The notes below the pieces were generated by a model. That model was not told the origin of the DNA. It worked only from the letters and a program-made list of their open reading frames with translations, and did no database searches. Shown here piece after piece: positions 9,046 to 20,092 of a stretch of 64,000 nucleotides of DNA (positions are counted from its first letter, which is position 1; the number at the start of each line of letters is the position of its first letter). The stretch spans positions 714,385-778,384 of the forward strand of contig NZ_NEVK01000008.1 in the NCBI RefSeq assembly GCF_002261265.1, in the 5' to 3' direction. The position numbers and the translations under genes are program-made. Origin of the DNA: Bordetella genomosp. 7. GTDB taxonomy: Bacteria > Pseudomonadota > Gammaproteobacteria > Burkholderiales > Burkholderiaceae_B.

Positions 9046-9672
9046 CTAGAACCGATATCCCACGCCCACGGTGGCGACCCAGGGGTCGATACGCGCGGTG
9101 CCGATGCGTTGCCCGTTGAGCTTGACCTTGGACGAGATGTCGATATAGCGCAGGTCGGCGTTGAGGAACCAGCGGTCGTTCAGCTTGATGTCCATGCCGA
9201 CCTGCCCCGCCAGGCCCCAGGAATCGCCCAGTTTCAGGTCCGAACCATCCAGGGCGCCGCGCGCCTTCGTATCGAAGAAGTGGGTGTAGTTCACACCGAT
9301 ACCCACGTACGGTTGCACCTGGCTGTCGGGCAGAAAGTGCCATTGCAGGCTCAAGGTGGGTGGCAGGTGCTTGGTGGTGGCGATCTTGCCCAGCCCGGCG
9401 CTGCCGTCGATATCGTGCTGGAAGGGCCACGCGCCGAGCAGTTCGACGCCTATGTTGCGGGTGGCCATGTAAGTCACGCTGAAGCTGGGCCGCACGCTGT
9501 TGCCGACATCGAGCTTGACGCTGCCGTCCAGCACGGTGCCGTTGACGGACTTGGGGCGCACCTGCGTGGCGCCGACCTTCAGCAACCAATCGCCCGCTTC
9601 ATGGGCTTGCGTCGGGGCGCCGATCAGGGTGGCGGCGCACAGCGCCGCGGCCAGGGGGATACGTATTGACAT
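9046..9672 (-). CDS. ompW: OmpW-family outer-membrane protein
   Basis: A 208-residue eight-stranded beta-barrel of the OmpW family, which forms a narrow channel for small hydrophobic molecules. The signal peptide is residues 1-23 (cleavage at TQA-HEAGDW). Features typical of OmpW are GDWLLKVGATQVRPKS after cleavage, the ATRNIGVELLGAWPFQHDI block, HLPPTLSLQWHFLP and VQPYVGIGVNYTHFF, and the C-terminal aromatic end VGVGYRF needed for Bam-dependent insertion. Transcribed alone on the minus strand, downstream of the gltBD terminator. Confidence 0.94.
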   Translation of the reverse strand: MSIRIPLAAALCAATLIGAPTQAHEAGDWLLKVGATQVRPKSVNGTVLDGSVKLDVGNSVRPSFSVTYMATRNIGVELLGAWPFQHDIDGSAGLGKIATTKHLPPTLSLQWHFLPDSQVQPYVGIGVNYTHFFDTKARGALDGSDLKLGDSWGLAGQVGMDIKLNDRWFLNADLRYIDISSKVKLNGQRIGTARIDPWVATVGVGYRF

Positions 9673-9800
9673 GAAACTCTCCGTAAGTCTGCCGTTGGTT
9701 CCGGCAGCGGGAAGGTTCTCAGGCCGGCGCCAGACGCGGCTTGATCCATGTCAGTAGTAGGGTTATTCGGGGCGCGTCGTTGCGAAAGGGAAACGGCCGG

Positions 9801-9839
9801 CAAAAACAAGGGCCTGGCGCACGGTTGCGCGCCAGGCCC
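9801..9839 (-). terminator. Intrinsic terminator of gltBD
   Basis: On the minus strand an 11-bp perfect stem (GGGCCTGGCGC with GCGCCAGGCCC, loop of 8) is followed by TTGTTTTTG. It lies 18 bp past the gltD stop codon, which fits rho-independent termination of the glutamate synthase transcript. Confidence 0.8.
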
Positions 9840-9857
9840 ATCAGGTTCGCTGCCCGC

Positions 9858-11324
9858 TCAGCGAGGCAGTTCGCTGGCGCCCATCAGGTATTCATCGACG
9901 GCGCGAGCGCATTGCCGGCCCTCGCGAATGGCCCAGACCACCAGCGACTGGCCCCGCCGCATGTCGCCGGCGGCGAAGACCTTGTCGACGCTGGTGCGGT
10001 AGTCATCGGTATTGGCTCGCACGTTGCCCCGCCCGTCGCGGTCGACGCCAAAGGCGTCCAGCACGTTCTGCACGGGCGACACGAACCCCATGGCCAGCAG
10101 CACCAGGTCGGCCTTGATCTCGAATTCCGAACCTTCGACCTCGCGCATCTTCATCTGGCCGGTGGCTTCGTCCTTGAACCATTCGACCCGGGCGCCCACC
10201 AGCGCTTCGACCTTGCCGTTGCTGCCCTTGAGCAGCTTGGTGGTGACTGCCCAGTCGCGCTCGCAGCCTTCTTCGTGCGAAGACGAGGTGCGCAGCTTCA
10301 GGGGCCAGTACGGCCACACCAGCGGCTTGTCTTCGGATTCGGGCGGCTGGGGCATCAGCTCGAACTGGGTAACCGAAGCGGCGCCGTGGCGGTTGCTGGT
10401 GCCCACGCAGTCCGAGCCGGTGTCGCCGCCGCCGATCACGACCACATGCTTGCCCTTGGCCAGTGTCTGGTTGGTCAGGCGGTCGCCGGCCACGGCCTTG
10501 TTCTGCTGGCGCAGGAAGTCCATGGCGAAATACACGCCCTCGAGTTCGCGGCCGGGTACCGGCAGGTCGCGCGGGGTTTCCGCGCCGCCGCTCATGACCA
10601 CGGCGTCGAACTCGGCCAGCAAGGCATCGGGCGTGCGCACCGTCAAGCCATCGGCCACGGGGTCCGACGGGTTGCCGACATAGGTAGATGGCAGGAACTC
10701 CACGCCCTCGGCTTCCATCTGGGCAATGCGGCGGTCGATAAGCGATTTTTCCAGCTTGAAGTCGGGGATGCCGTAGCGCATCAGGCCGCCGATGCGGTCG
10801 CTCTTGTCCAACACCGTAACCGAATGGCCGGCGCGCGCCAGCTGCTGCGCGCACGCCAGGCCGGCTGGCCCCGAGCCCACCACGGCCACTTTCTTGCCAG
10901 TCTTGCGCACCGGCACCTGCGGCACGACCCAGCCCTCGGCCCACCCCTTGTCGATGATGGCGTGCTCAATGGACTTGATGCCGACCGCGTCGCTGTTGAT
11001 GTTGAGCGTACAGGCGGCCTCGCAGGGCGCCGGGCAGATCCGGCCGGTAAATTCCGGGAAGTTGTTGGTGGAATGCAGGACGTCCAGCGCGCGCCGCCAT
11101 TCCTGCCGGTACACCAGGTCGTTCCAGTCGGGGATGATGTTGTTGACCGGGCATCCGTTGTTGCAGAACGGAATGCCGCAGTCCATGCACCGGGCGGCCT
11201 GCTGCCGGGACTGTTCGTCGTTCAGGCGCACCACGAACTCGCGCCAGTGCTTCAGGCGCTTCTGCGGGGCTTCGGCGGCTTCCTTGAGCCGCTGGAATTC
11301 CATAAAACCAGTGATTTTTCCCAT
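9858..11324 (-). CDS. gltD: Glutamate synthase [NADPH] small subunit
   Basis: Beta subunit of GOGAT (488 residues), which supplies electrons from NADPH to GltB. The N-terminus holds the cysteine clusters [17 protein letters not shown] that bind [4Fe-4S] centres. An FAD-binding fold follows at about residue 150 ([17 protein letters not shown]), then an NADPH-binding fold near residue 290 ([16 protein letters not shown]). The C-terminus [24 protein letters not shown] is the conserved FAD site. It begins 9 bp after gltB ends, and a terminator follows, so gltBD is a two-gene transcript. Confidence 0.97.
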   Translation of the reverse strand: MGKITGFMEFQRLKEAAEAPQKRLKHWREFVVRLNDEQSRQQAARCMDCGIPFCNNGCPVNNIIPDWNDLVYRQEWRRALDVLHSTNNFPEFTGRICPAPCEAACTLNINSDAVGIKSIEHAIIDKGWAEGWVVPQVPVRKTGKKVAVVGSGPAGLACAQQLARAGHSVTVLDKSDRIGGLMRYGIPDFKLEKSLIDRRIAQMEAEGVEFLPSTYVGNPSDPVADGLTVRTPDALLAEFDAVVMSGGAETPRDLPVPGRELEGVYFAMDFLRQQNKAVAGDRLTNQTLAKGKHVVVIGGGDTGSDCVGTSNRHGAASVTQFELMPQPPESEDKPLVWPYWPLKLRTSSSHEEGCERDWAVTTKLLKGSNGKVEALVGARVEWFKDEATGQMKMREVEGSEFEIKADLVLLAMGFVSPVQNVLDAFGVDRDGRGNVRANTDDYRTSVDKVFAAGDMRRGQSLVVWAIREGRQCARAVDEYLMGASELPR

Positions 11325-11333
11325 GGTAGATCC

Positions 11334-14300
11334 TCAGGCGGCCAGTTGTTCCGGGCTGGCCGCACGCCACATTTCGCCCAGTGCGCGGCGGTATTCGGTG
11401 GGCATGACCTTGATGAATTTGCCGCGCGAGGCTTCCCAGTCGCCCAGGATTTCGCGGGCGCGGAAGCTGCCGGTATAGCGGAAGTGGTCTTCGATGAGCC
11501 GGCGCAGGATGGCTTCGTCGGTATCGCGCTCGCCGCCGCGCTGGACGCTGTGCCAGTGCTCGCGGTCGTTCTGCGCCAGTTGCTCGGCGTGCGGCGCAAC
11601 AGGTTCGAGCTCGACCATGGCCAGGTTGCAGCGTTGCCTGAAGCTGCGGTCCGGGTCCCATACGTAGGCGACGCCGCCCGACATGCCGGCGGCGAAGTTG
11701 CGGCCGGTGCTGCCCAGCACCACCACGGTGCCGCCGGTCATGTATTCGCAACCGTGGTCGCCGGTGCCTTCGACCACGGCGGCCGCCCCCGAGTTGCGCA
11801 CCGCAAAACGCTCGCCGGCCACGCCGTTGAAGAACGCTTCGCCCGCCAGCGCGCCATACAGCACGGTGTTGCCGACGATGATGTGGTCGGGCCCGAACCC
11901 GCGGAAGTCATTGGGCGAGCGCACGATGATGCGGCCGCCCGACAGGCCCTTGCCGACGTAGTCGTTGCCTTCGCCTACCAGGTCCAGTGTGATGCCGTGC
12001 GCCAGGAAGGCGCCGAAGCTCTGGCCGGCCGTGCCGTTGCACTGGATGTGGATGGTGTCGTCGGGCAGGCCTTCGTGGCCGTAGCGCGCCGCGACGGCGC
12101 CCGACAGCATCGCGCCGACGGTGCGGTTGCGGTTGCGCACGGGCGTGATGAACGAGACCTTTTCGCCGCGTTCGAGCGCGGGCTTGCTGCGTTCGATAAA
12201 CAGATGGTCCAGCGCGCCGGCCAGGCCGTGGTCTTGCGCTTCGGTCTGGCGTCGTTCGGTGTCGATCTGCGGTTGGTAGAACACGCGCGAGAAATCCAGG
12301 CCCCGGGCCTTCCAGTGTTCGACGCTTTCGCGCACGTCCAGCAGGTCGGCGCGGCCGATCAGGTCGTCGAACTTGCGGATGCCCAGCTGGGCCATGATTT
12401 CGCGCACTTCTTCGGCGATGAAGAAGAAAAAGTTCACCACGTGCTCGGGCTTGCCCTGGAACTTGCGGCGCAGCACCGGATCCTGAGTGGCCACGCCCAC
12501 CGGGCAGGTGTTCAGGTGGCACTTGCGCATCATGATGCAGCCTTCTACCACCAGCGGCGCGGTTGCAAAGCCGAACTCGTCGGCGCCAAGCAGCGCCGCG
12601 ATCACGACGTCGCGGCCGGTTTTCATCTGTCCATCGGCCTGCACGCGGATGCGGCTGCGCAGGCGGTTGAGCACCAGGGTCTGCTGCGTTTCGGCCAGGC
12701 CCAGTTCCCAGGGCGTGCCTACATGCTTGATCGACGACACGGGCGATGCACCGGTGCCGCCGTCGTGGCCGGCGATCACGACATGGTCGGCCTTGGCCTT
12801 GGCCACGCCGGCCGCCACGGTGCCCACCCCCACTTCGGACACGAGCTTGACCGAGATCGACGCCTTGCTGTTGACGTTTTTCAGATCGTGAATAAGCTGC
12901 GCCAGGTCTTCGATGGAATAGATGTCGTGGTGCGGCGGCGGCGAGATCAGGCCCACGCCCGGCACCGAATAGCGCAGCTTGGCGATGTAGTCCGATACCT
13001 TGTGGCCAGGCAGCTGGCCGCCTTCGCCGGGCTTGGCGCCCTGCGCCATCTTGATCTGGATCTGGTCGGCGCTTGCCAGGTATTCGGCCGTGACGCCGAA
13101 GCGGCCCGAGGCGACCTGCTTGATGCGCGAACGCAGCGAGTCGCCGGCCTTCAGCGGCACATCGGATTCGATGCGGTCTGCGCCCAGGATGGACGCCAGG
13201 GTGTCGCCATCTTTGATGGTGCTTTTGTGTTCGCGCATTTCGGCGCGGTAGCGCAATTCGTCTTCGCCGCCTTCGCCGGTATTCGACTTGCCGCCGATGC
13301 GGTTCATGGCCACCGCCAGCACGGTGTGGGCTTCGGTGGAAATGGAGCCCAGCGACATGGCGCCGGTAGCGAAGCGCTTGACGATTTCCTTGGCCGGCTC
13401 GACTTCGTCCAGCGCAATGGCGCGCGTGGGGTCGAAGCGGAACTGGAACAGCCCGCGCAGCGTCATGTGGCGGCGGCTCTGGTCGTTGATGATCTGCGCG
13501 TACTCTTTGTACGTGCGATAGTTATTGGCGCGCGAGGCGTGCTGCAGCTTGGCGATGGAGTCGGGCGTCCACATGTGCTCTTCGCCGCGCACCCGGAAAG
13601 CGTATTCGCCGCCTGCGTCCAGGTCGTTGGCCAGCACGGGGTCGGTGCTGAACGCGGCACGGTGCAGGCGCAGCGCTTCTTCGGCCACCTCGAAAATGCC
13701 GATGCCTTCGACGTTGGAAGCCGTGCCGGTAAAGTACTTGTCGACCAGCGCTTTCTGCAGGCCGACAGCTTCGAAGATCTGCGCACCGGTATACGACATG
13801 TAGGTCGAGATGCCCATTTTGGACATGACCTTGTTCAGCCCCTTGCCGATGGCCTTGATGAAGTTCTTGGTCGCCTTTTCGGGGTCGGGCATGCGCGACA
13901 GCGAGTCCAGCGCCAGGTACGGGTGGATGGCTTCGGCGCCGTATCCGCCCAGCAGCGCAAAATGATGGACTTCCCGGGCCGAGCCCGTTTCCACGACCAG
14001 GCCGGTGGCCGTGCGCAGGCCGGCGCGGATCAGGTGCTGGTGTACGGCCGAAGTGGCCAGCAGCGCCGGGATGGCCACGCGTTCGGAATCGACCAGGCGG
14101 TCGGACACAATAAGAATGTTGTACCCGCTTTGCACCGCGTCGACGGCGCGGGCGCACAGCGCCGCCACGCGGGCTTCGATACCTTCGGAGCCCCAGGCAA
14201 CCGGGTAGGTGATGTCGAGTTCGTAGCTGCGGAACTTCTTGCCGGTAACCTGCTCGATGTCGCGAATCTGCGCCATCGCGGCGAAATCCAGCACGGGCTG

Positions 14301-16070
14301 CGAGACTTCCAGGCGCAGCGGCGGGTTGACGTTGTTGATGTCCAGCAGGTTGGGCTTGGGCCCGATGAACGACACCAGCGACATCACCATCTGTTCGCGG
14401 ATGGGGTCGATGGGCGGGTTGGTTACCTGGGCGAACAGCTGGCGGAAGTAGCTGTAGAACGGCTTGGCGCGGTTTGACAATACGGCCAGGGGCGCGTCGT
14501 TGCCCATCGAGCCCACCACTTCTTCGCCAGAGGCGGCCATGGGTTCCAGAATGTACTTGTAGTCTTCCTGGGTCCAGCCGAACGCCTGCTGGCGATCCAG
14601 CAGCGACACGGGCGACTGCGTGGCCGGCGTCGTCTGGCGCGGCGCGGGCAGCGATTCCAGCTTGATCTGCAGGCGCTCGATCCATTGACGGTACGGGCGG
14701 CTGTTGGCCAGCTGCAGCTTGATTTCGGCATCGTCGATGATCCTGCCCTGCTCCAGGTCGATGAGGAACATCTTGCCGGGCTGCAGGCGCCACTTCTTGA
14801 CGATGCGGTTTTCGGGTATGGACAGCGTGCCGGCCTCGGACGCCAGGATGACCATGTCGTCATCGGTGATCAGGTAGCGGGCGGGACGCAGGCCGTTGCG
14901 ATCCAGGGTGGCGCCGATCTGGCGGCCGTCGGTGAAGGCCACGGCGGCCGGACCGTCCCAGGGTTCCATCATGGCCGCGTGATATTCATAAAAGGCGCGG
15001 CGGCTCTCGTCCATTTGCGTGTGCTGTTCCCACGCTTCGGGAATCATCATCATCATGGCGTGGGCCAGCGAATAGCCGGAATTCACCAGCAGTTCGAGAC
15101 AGTTGTCGAACGTCGCGGTGTCGGACTGCCCTTCGTAGACGATCGGGTACAGTTTTTTCAGGTCGTCGCCCAGCACGGCCGACTGCATCATGCCTTCGCG
15201 GGCGCGCAGCCAGTTGAAGTTGCCCTTGACGGTGTTGATTTCGCCGTTGTGGGCGATCATGCGGTACGGGTGGGCCAGCGGCCAGGCCGGGAAGGTGTTG
15301 GTGGAGAACCGCTGGTGCACCAGCGCCAGCGCCGAGATCGTGCGAGGGTCCGCCAGGTCGCGGTAGTAGCGGCCGACCTGGTCGGCCAGCAGCAGGCCCT
15401 TGTAGACCACGGTACGCACCGAGGCTGACGGCACGAAGTATTCCTTGCCGTGCGCCAGGCGCATGGCCTGGATGGCATGGCTGGCGGTCTTGCGGATCAC
15501 ATACAGCTTGCGTTCGAGTGCGTCGGGCACCATGACGTCCGCGCCGCGTCCGATGAACAGCTGGCGGATGACGGGCTCGACCGAGCGCACGGTGGGCGAC
15601 ATGGGCATGTCTACGTCGACGGGCACGTCGCGCCAGCCCAGCACGGTCTGGCCTTCGGCGCGCACGGCGCGCTCGAGCTCTTGTTCACAGGCCAGGCGCG
15701 AGGCGGTTTCTTTCGGCAGAAACACCATCGCCACGCCATACTCGCCGGGCGGCGGCAGGGTGATGCCCTGCTGGCTCATTTCATCGCGGTACAGCGCGTC
15801 CGGAATCTGGATAAGAATGCCCGCGCCGTCGCCCATGAGCTTGTCGGCGCCCACCGCTCCCCGGTGGTCCAGGTTCTCGAGGATCTTCAGGCCCTGTTGA
15901 ATGATGGCGTGGCTCTTGCGCCCTTTGATATGGGCGACAAAGCCGACGCCGCAGGCATCGTGTTCGTGGGTGGGGCTGTACAAGCCCTGGGCCGCCGGCA
16001 TGCCGATGCGGGTGGCATCGATCGGGGTTTCAACCGGGCGACAGGAAGGATCGAGAGGACGTGTAGACAT
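11334..16070 (-). CDS. gltB: Glutamate synthase [NADPH] large subunit
   Basis: Alpha subunit of GOGAT, 1578 residues; converts glutamine and 2-oxoglutarate to two glutamates. The catalytic N-terminal nucleophile is Cys40 ([14 protein letters not shown]) after a propeptide of 39 residues, as in other GltB proteins. Downstream are the glutaminase domain ([26 protein letters not shown]), the central domain, the FMN/synthase domain with [11 protein letters not shown], and the 3Fe-4S cysteine segment [15 protein letters not shown] near residue 1190. The C-terminal beta-helix domain carries the GXXGXXXG-rich repeats. Full length. Confidence 0.98.
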   Translation of the reverse strand: MSTRPLDPSCRPVETPIDATRIGMPAAQGLYSPTHEHDACGVGFVAHIKGRKSHAIIQQGLKILENLDHRGAVGADKLMGDGAGILIQIPDALYRDEMSQQGITLPPPGEYGVAMVFLPKETASRLACEQELERAVRAEGQTVLGWRDVPVDVDMPMSPTVRSVEPVIRQLFIGRGADVMVPDALERKLYVIRKTASHAIQAMRLAHGKEYFVPSASVRTVVYKGLLLADQVGRYYRDLADPRTISALALVHQRFSTNTFPAWPLAHPYRMIAHNGEINTVKGNFNWLRAREGMMQSAVLGDDLKKLYPIVYEGQSDTATFDNCLELLVNSGYSLAHAMMMMIPEAWEQHTQMDESRRAFYEYHAAMMEPWDGPAAVAFTDGRQIGATLDRNGLRPARYLITDDDMVILASEAGTLSIPENRIVKKWRLQPGKMFLIDLEQGRIIDDAEIKLQLANSRPYRQWIERLQIKLESLPAPRQTTPATQSPVSLLDRQQAFGWTQEDYKYILEPMAASGEEVVGSMGNDAPLAVLSNRAKPFYSYFRQLFAQVTNPPIDPIREQMVMSLVSFIGPKPNLLDINNVNPPLRLEVSQPVLDFAAMAQIRDIEQVTGKKFRSYELDITYPVAWGSEGIEARVAALCARAVDAVQSGYNILIVSDRLVDSERVAIPALLATSAVHQHLIRAGLRTATGLVVETGSAREVHHFALLGGYGAEAIHPYLALDSLSRMPDPEKATKNFIKAIGKGLNKVMSKMGISTYMSYTGAQIFEAVGLQKALVDKYFTGTASNVEGIGIFEVAEEALRLHRAAFSTDPVLANDLDAGGEYAFRVRGEEHMWTPDSIAKLQHASRANNYRTYKEYAQIINDQSRRHMTLRGLFQFRFDPTRAIALDEVEPAKEIVKRFATGAMSLGSISTEAHTVLAVAMNRIGGKSNTGEGGEDELRYRAEMREHKSTIKDGDTLASILGADRIESDVPLKAGDSLRSRIKQVASGRFGVTAEYLASADQIQIKMAQGAKPGEGGQLPGHKVSDYIAKLRYSVPGVGLISPPPHHDIYSIEDLAQLIHDLKNVNSKASISVKLVSEVGVGTVAAGVAKAKADHVVIAGHDGGTGASPVSSIKHVGTPWELGLAETQQTLVLNRLRSRIRVQADGQMKTGRDVVIAALLGADEFGFATAPLVVEGCIMMRKCHLNTCPVGVATQDPVLRRKFQGKPEHVVNFFFFIAEEVREIMAQLGIRKFDDLIGRADLLDVRESVEHWKARGLDFSRVFYQPQIDTERRQTEAQDHGLAGALDHLFIERSKPALERGEKVSFITPVRNRNRTVGAMLSGAVAARYGHEGLPDDTIHIQCNGTAGQSFGAFLAHGITLDLVGEGNDYVGKGLSGGRIIVRSPNDFRGFGPDHIIVGNTVLYGALAGEAFFNGVAGERFAVRNSGAAAVVEGTGDHGCEYMTGGTVVVLGSTGRNFAAGMSGGVAYVWDPDRSFRQRCNLAMVELEPVAPHAEQLAQNDREHWHSVQRGGERDTDEAILRRLIEDHFRYTGSFRAREILGDWEASRGKFIKVMPTEYRRALGEMWRAASPEQLAA

Positions 16071-16117
16071 GGCGCGCTCCGCAGGGGCCTGCGTGGATGT
16101 TGCAGTGCAAGAACATG

Positions 16118-16146
16118 ACGATACTGCGGCACGCGATGGTTCGCAA
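16118..16146 (-). promoter_or_regulatory. Candidate gltB promoter
   Basis: On the minus strand TTGCGA and TATCGT are separated by 17 bp (each 4 of 6 to the sigma-70 consensus), 48 bp upstream of the gltB ATG. The stretch just upstream (about 16146-16250) is much more AT-rich than the rest of the region and may hold an UP element or regulator sites. Confidence 0.35.
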
Positions 16147-16368
16147 TGAAAATTTACGGGGTGCGTCCCTTAATAAAAATGGAGAATTCGATGATCATTA
16201 AATATGGGGCCGGATTAAAATTCTTTAAAAATCAACGATATTTCAGATGGCGAATGCAGCCAGGCTCGGCATGCGGGCCGTATCGGGTGGGCAAAAGGGT
16301 GTTGCGTCACCAAATAAATGTGGTGGCGCCGCGACTTGGTGTTGCCGATAGGCGGGCGATGGCGGCGG
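16147..16368. other. Intergenic AT-rich stretch upstream of gltB
   Basis: No gene is supported here. Bases 16147-16250 are strikingly AT-rich for this genome, with runs such as TTAAAATTC and TTTAAAAATC. The remainder returns to high G+C. It is a plausible binding region for a global nitrogen or leucine-responsive regulator, but I recognise no specific operator. Confidence 0.3.
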
Positions 16369-17103
16369 TCAGGCAGTGTCGCCGGGGGTGTCGTGCGCGG
16401 CCGGGGCGGGTGTCTTGCGGGGACGGCCGCGTTGGCCCGGCGCCACGCGGCGGCTCGCCGTATGTGCCAGGCTGGCGATGAAGTCCGGCCCGCCCAATGC
16501 CCACTGGCCCGATACAGCCTGGTCGATACGTTGGCTTTGGTCCCGCGACAGGCCTTCCTGAAGGCGATGCCGGTAATTGGCCTGGCGATCGAAAGGCGTG
16601 TTGCCGCATGCCCAGTAGTCGGCGTGGTCGGATTGCCAGGGCGAAGGTGGCGTGGCGGGGGTGGTATTGCCCGTGTGACTGCCGGCCGACGACCATGGCC
16701 AGGAATCCGGATCGTGTGCGATGCCGCTGCGCACGGGGTAGGTTTCCAGCCAGACCAGCGCCGGCAATACCCATGCGCCCGGTTCCACCAGCGCCGAGCG
16801 GTAGCGGCCGGCGAACACGCGCCCGCCGCGCAGCCGGGCCGCCAGGTTGCGGCCCAGGGTCTGCATCAGGCGTGGCAGGCCTTCTTCATCGGCCGGCGTG
16901 GCCAGCAACAGGATGCGGTCGTTGGCCAGCACCCAGCCATGCACGGCGACGCGATGCCGCTGGGCAGAATCGCCCAGCCAGGAGGCAAGCTGGTTCAGTA
17001 CGTCTTGCGGCGTGGGCTGCGATGGCGCGGCCAACGGCTGGACGAAGTTGGCCTGCACCAGCTGGGGCAGCCCGGGGGCGTACAAACGGGGCAGACGGGC
17101 CAT
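16369..17103 (-). CDS. RAYT-like (Y1 transposase family) protein with degenerate active site
   Basis: A 244-residue protein that follows the REP-associated tyrosine transposase pattern over its whole length: MARLPRLYAPGLP at the start, AVHGWVLANDRILLLATP in the middle, RGGRVFAGRYRSALVE, WLETYPVRSG, WPWSS, YWACGNTPF and a basic RGRPRK near the end. In active members the middle motif ends in N-H-x-H (the metal-binding HUH); here the same place reads N-D-R-I. The His residues near the N-terminus (PHH in relatives) are also replaced (PQL). The reading frame is intact, so it may be a domesticated DNA-binding protein rather than a transposase. It is divergent from frmA. Confidence 0.75.
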   Translation of the reverse strand: MARLPRLYAPGLPQLVQANFVQPLAAPSQPTPQDVLNQLASWLGDSAQRHRVAVHGWVLANDRILLLATPADEEGLPRLMQTLGRNLAARLRGGRVFAGRYRSALVEPGAWVLPALVWLETYPVRSGIAHDPDSWPWSSAGSHTGNTTPATPPSPWQSDHADYWACGNTPFDRQANYRHRLQEGLSRDQSQRIDQAVSGQWALGGPDFIASLAHTASRRVAPGQRGRPRKTPAPAAHDTPGDTA

Positions 17104-17295
17104 AAGGGTAAAAGGCGTGCGCGGCCGAAAGAACGTTAAGGGCGATCAACTATATATAAATAGTGCCATAACCGTCGAGGGGTCAAGCCACAAGAGTGGC
17201 ACGCTTGCAGGGCGGGCATGCCCACCGCGCTCATGCAGGTTAACATCGGGCGTTGAAATGCCATAGCCGCAGATATTTCTTGAACAGGAGCACGC

Positions 17296-18402
17296 ATGAA
17301 GACCAAAGCAGCCGTCGCCTGGAAAGCCGGAGCCCCGCTGACCATCGAAGAGGTCGATCTTGAAGGCCCGCGTGCTGGCGAAGTACTGATCGAAGTCAAG
17401 GCCACGGGCATCTGCCATACCGATTACTACACCCTTTCAGGGGCCGACCCCGAAGGCATCTTTCCGGCCATCCTGGGCCACGAAGGGGCGGGCGTAGTGG
17501 TCGATGTGGGCGCCGGAGTTACGTCCCTGAAAAAGGGAGACCATGTCATTCCCCTATACACACCGGAATGCCGGCAGTGCAAGTTCTGCCTGTCCCGCAA
17601 GACCAATCTTTGCCAGGCGATCCGCGCCACCCAGGGCAAGGGGCTGATGCCCGATTCGACGTCCCGCTTTTCGCTTGGCGGCAAGCCGCTGTTTCACTAC
17701 ATGGGGACATCGACCTTCGCCAACCACATCGTGGTGCCGGAGATCGCCGTGGCCAAGGTGCGCGAAGACGCGCCCTTCGACAAGATCTGCTACATCGGCT
17801 GCGGCGTGACCACCGGCGTGGGCGCGGTGGTGTACACGGCCAAGGTCGAGGCGGGCGCCAACGTGGTGGTATTCGGCCTGGGCGGCATCGGCCTGAACGT
17901 GATCCAGGGCGCCAAGATGGTTGGCGCCGACAAGATCATCGGCGTGGATGTGAACCCGCAGCGCGAAGCCATGGCACGCAAGTTCGGCATGACGCACTTC
18001 GTCAACCCCAAGGAAGTCGAGAACGTCGTCGACCACATCATCCAATTGACCGACGGCGGCGCCGATTACTCGTTCGAGTGCATCGGCAATACCGAAGTCA
18101 TGCGCCAGGCCCTGGAATGCTGTCACAAAGGGTGGGGCCAGTCCGTGATCATCGGCGTGGCCGAGGCCGGCGCCGAAATCAGCACGCGCCCCTTCCAGCT
18201 GGTCACGGGCCGTGAATGGAAGGGCTCGGCCTTCGGTGGCGCCAGGGGCCGCACCGACGTGCCCAAGATTGTCGACTGGTACATGGAAGGCAAGATCAAC
18301 ATCGACGACCTGATCACCCACACGTTGCCGCTTGAGCGCATCAACGAGGGCTTCGACCTGATGAAGCGCGGCGAGTCGATTCGCTCGGTGGTGCTTTACT
18401 AA
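17296..18402 (+). CDS. frmA: S-(hydroxymethyl)glutathione dehydrogenase (class III alcohol dehydrogenase)
   Basis: Oxidises the spontaneous adduct of formaldehyde and glutathione to S-formylglutathione using NAD. The 368-residue protein has the catalytic zinc site (GICHTDYYT near residue 38, GHEGAGVV near 66), the structural zinc cysteines (CRQCKFC...C near residues 92-106) and the Rossmann motif [16 protein letters not shown] near residue 193. The class III signature Arg in the C-terminal [10 protein letters not shown] segment supports glutathione specificity. fghA, the next enzyme, follows after 65 bp; the gap holds a hairpin (arms 18415-18422 and 18435-18442). Confidence 0.97.
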   Translation: MKTKAAVAWKAGAPLTIEEVDLEGPRAGEVLIEVKATGICHTDYYTLSGADPEGIFPAILGHEGAGVVVDVGAGVTSLKKGDHVIPLYTPECRQCKFCLSRKTNLCQAIRATQGKGLMPDSTSRFSLGGKPLFHYMGTSTFANHIVVPEIAVAKVREDAPFDKICYIGCGVTTGVGAVVYTAKVEAGANVVVFGLGGIGLNVIQGAKMVGADKIIGVDVNPQREAMARKFGMTHFVNPKEVENVVDHIIQLTDGGADYSFECIGNTEVMRQALECCHKGWGQSVIIGVAEAGAEISTRPFQLVTGREWKGSAFGGARGRTDVPKIVDWYMEGKINIDDLITHTLPLERINEGFDLMKRGESIRSVVLY

Positions 18403-18467
18403 GGCGGCGCCGCCGCCCTGCCCGGCGTCTGCCCGGCAGGGCGGCCACGGTTTACAAGAGGTACTAC

Positions 18468-19319
18468 ATGGCAGAACTGGAACTGATTTCGCAGCATCGT
18501 TGTTTCGGTGGGTGGCAACGCTACTACCGGCATGCGTCGGCGCAGATCGGCCTGCCGATGCGGTTCTCGGTGTTCCTGCCCGCCCAGGCCGAGCAGGAGC
18601 GGGTGCCGGTGCTGTTCTACCTGGCCGGGCTGACCTGCACCGAAGAAACGTTCATGATCAAGGGCGGCGCCCAGCGGCTGGCCGCCGAGCACGGATTCAT
18701 GCTGGTCGCGCCGGACACCAGCCCGCGTGGCGCGGGCATTCCCGGCGAAGACCAGGACTGGGACTTCGGCACCGGCGCGGGGTTTTACCTGGACGCCACC
18801 GCAGAGCCCTGGCGCACCCATTACCGCATGGAAAGCTATGTGGCCGACGAGCTGTACGGCATCGTGACCGCCCAACTGCCTGGCGACGCCGGGCGCACGG
18901 GTATTTTCGGCCACTCGATGGGCGGCCACGGCGCCTTGGTGCTGGCGTTGCGCCATCCGGATAAATTCAGATCGGTATCCGCGTTCGCGCCCATCGCCGC
19001 GCCCACGCGTTGCCCCTGGGGGCGCAAGGCTTTCGGCGGCTACCTGGGGCCGGACACCCAGGCCTGGAAACAGTACGACGCCAGCGAACTCATGGCCCGA
19101 GCCGAACGCCCGCTCTTTCCGCAGGGCATTTTGATCGACCAGGGGCTGGCCGACTCGTTCCTGGCCGAGCAGCTGTATCCGGAAGCCTTCGAGCTGGCCT
19201 GCCAGAAGGCTGGCCAGCCGCTGACGCTGCGCCGCCATGCCGACTACGACCATGGCTACTACTTTATATCCACGTTTATGCAGGACCATCTGCGTTTTCA
19301 CGCCGACCAACTTATATAG
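18468..19319 (+). CDS. fghA: S-formylglutathione hydrolase
   Basis: Hydrolyses S-formylglutathione to formate and glutathione, completing formaldehyde detoxification begun by FrmA. The 283-residue alpha/beta hydrolase has the esterase-D nucleophile motif GHSMGGHGAL near residue 149, the oxyanion region LAGLTCTEETF near residue 52, and the catalytic His in HADYDHGYYFI near residue 260. Length and order (frmA-fghA) are normal for proteobacteria. The ribosome-binding site AAGAGG precedes the ATG. Confidence 0.97.
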   Translation: MAELELISQHRCFGGWQRYYRHASAQIGLPMRFSVFLPAQAEQERVPVLFYLAGLTCTEETFMIKGGAQRLAAEHGFMLVAPDTSPRGAGIPGEDQDWDFGTGAGFYLDATAEPWRTHYRMESYVADELYGIVTAQLPGDAGRTGIFGHSMGGHGALVLALRHPDKFRSVSAFAPIAAPTRCPWGRKAFGGYLGPDTQAWKQYDASELMARAERPLFPQGILIDQGLADSFLAEQLYPEAFELACQKAGQPLTLRRHADYDHGYYFISTFMQDHLRFHADQLI

Positions 19320-19361
19320 GGCACGGCGGCCCCAGGCCGCTCGACCCGCCGGGACTCCCAC

Positions 19362-20054
19362 GTGATCAACGGCTTTGCCCCTTTTGTCTGGATGGCCCTG
19401 GCGGCGCTGCTGGTGTCGGTGCCGGGCATGGTGCTGTTGTTCGGGCGGGGCGGCCCGCGGGACGCCCATGGACGGCGCATGTTCCGCCTGCGCCCGGTTC
19501 GGCGGCTGTTTGGCGCATTGCTGCTCGCATTGGCGGTCGTGTCGGCCCTGCTGGCGCTGACGCTGACGCAGTTTCTGCGGCTGACTACCGACACGCCGGT
19601 GGCGCGGGTGCAGATCCACGAGCAGGCCCCAGGCCGGTTTCTGCTTACCGCGCATGCGCCGCCGGATGCCGCCGCGCGCGAATACCCGCTGGCCGGCGAC
19701 CAGTGGCAGATCGATGGCAAGGTGGTGCGCTGGCGCCTGCCCGCGCTGCTGGCCGGCGTGCCGCCCCTGTATGCGTTCGACCGGATCTCGGGGCGCTACC
19801 GCGACATTGAACGCGAACGCAGCGAGCCGCGCACCGTACACGCACTGCACGACTGGCCCGTACCGGACCTGGCCGCGCTGAAGCGCGTGTTTCCCAACTG
19901 GCTGCCCTTCATTGACGTCGAATACGGCAGCGCGGCCTATATGCCCATGATAGACGGCGCGCGCTACCAGGTCTTCATGGACCCACGCGGCGCGATTGTC
20001 ATCCGGCCCGACGGGCAGGCTACCGAAGATGCCCTGCGGCAGGCCGGGTGGTAG
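19362..20054 (+). CDS. Membrane-anchored protein of unknown function
   Basis: A 230-residue protein of a family sometimes annotated as a cation or multidrug efflux protein without good reason. It has two N-terminal membrane segments (FVWMALAALLVSVPGMVLLFG, about residues 8-28, and LFGALLLALAVVSALLALTLTQFL, about 49-72) followed by a soluble domain of about 155 residues. That domain contains YPLAGDQWQIDGKVVRW, PLYAFDRISGRYRDI and FIDVEYGSAAYMPMIDGARYQVFM. No catalytic motif is visible. It lies 42 bp after fghA and may be co-transcribed with it. I do not recognise a function. Confidence 0.75.
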   Translation: MINGFAPFVWMALAALLVSVPGMVLLFGRGGPRDAHGRRMFRLRPVRRLFGALLLALAVVSALLALTLTQFLRLTTDTPVARVQIHEQAPGRFLLTAHAPPDAAAREYPLAGDQWQIDGKVVRWRLPALLAGVPPLYAFDRISGRYRDIERERSEPRTVHALHDWPVPDLAALKRVFPNWLPFIDVEYGSAAYMPMIDGARYQVFMDPRGAIVIRPDGQATEDALRQAGW

Positions 20055-20092
20055 CCTGCCCGCCCGCGCCCGGCCCGTTGCGGCGTTGCGCG

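Noticed and set aside
9741..14477. A 1578-residue plus-strand ORF opposite gltD and gltB
   Set aside because: It is the antisense shadow of high-G+C codons, full of His/Ala/Gly/Val without any family pattern, while gltB and gltD on the other strand are full-length and match known enzymes.
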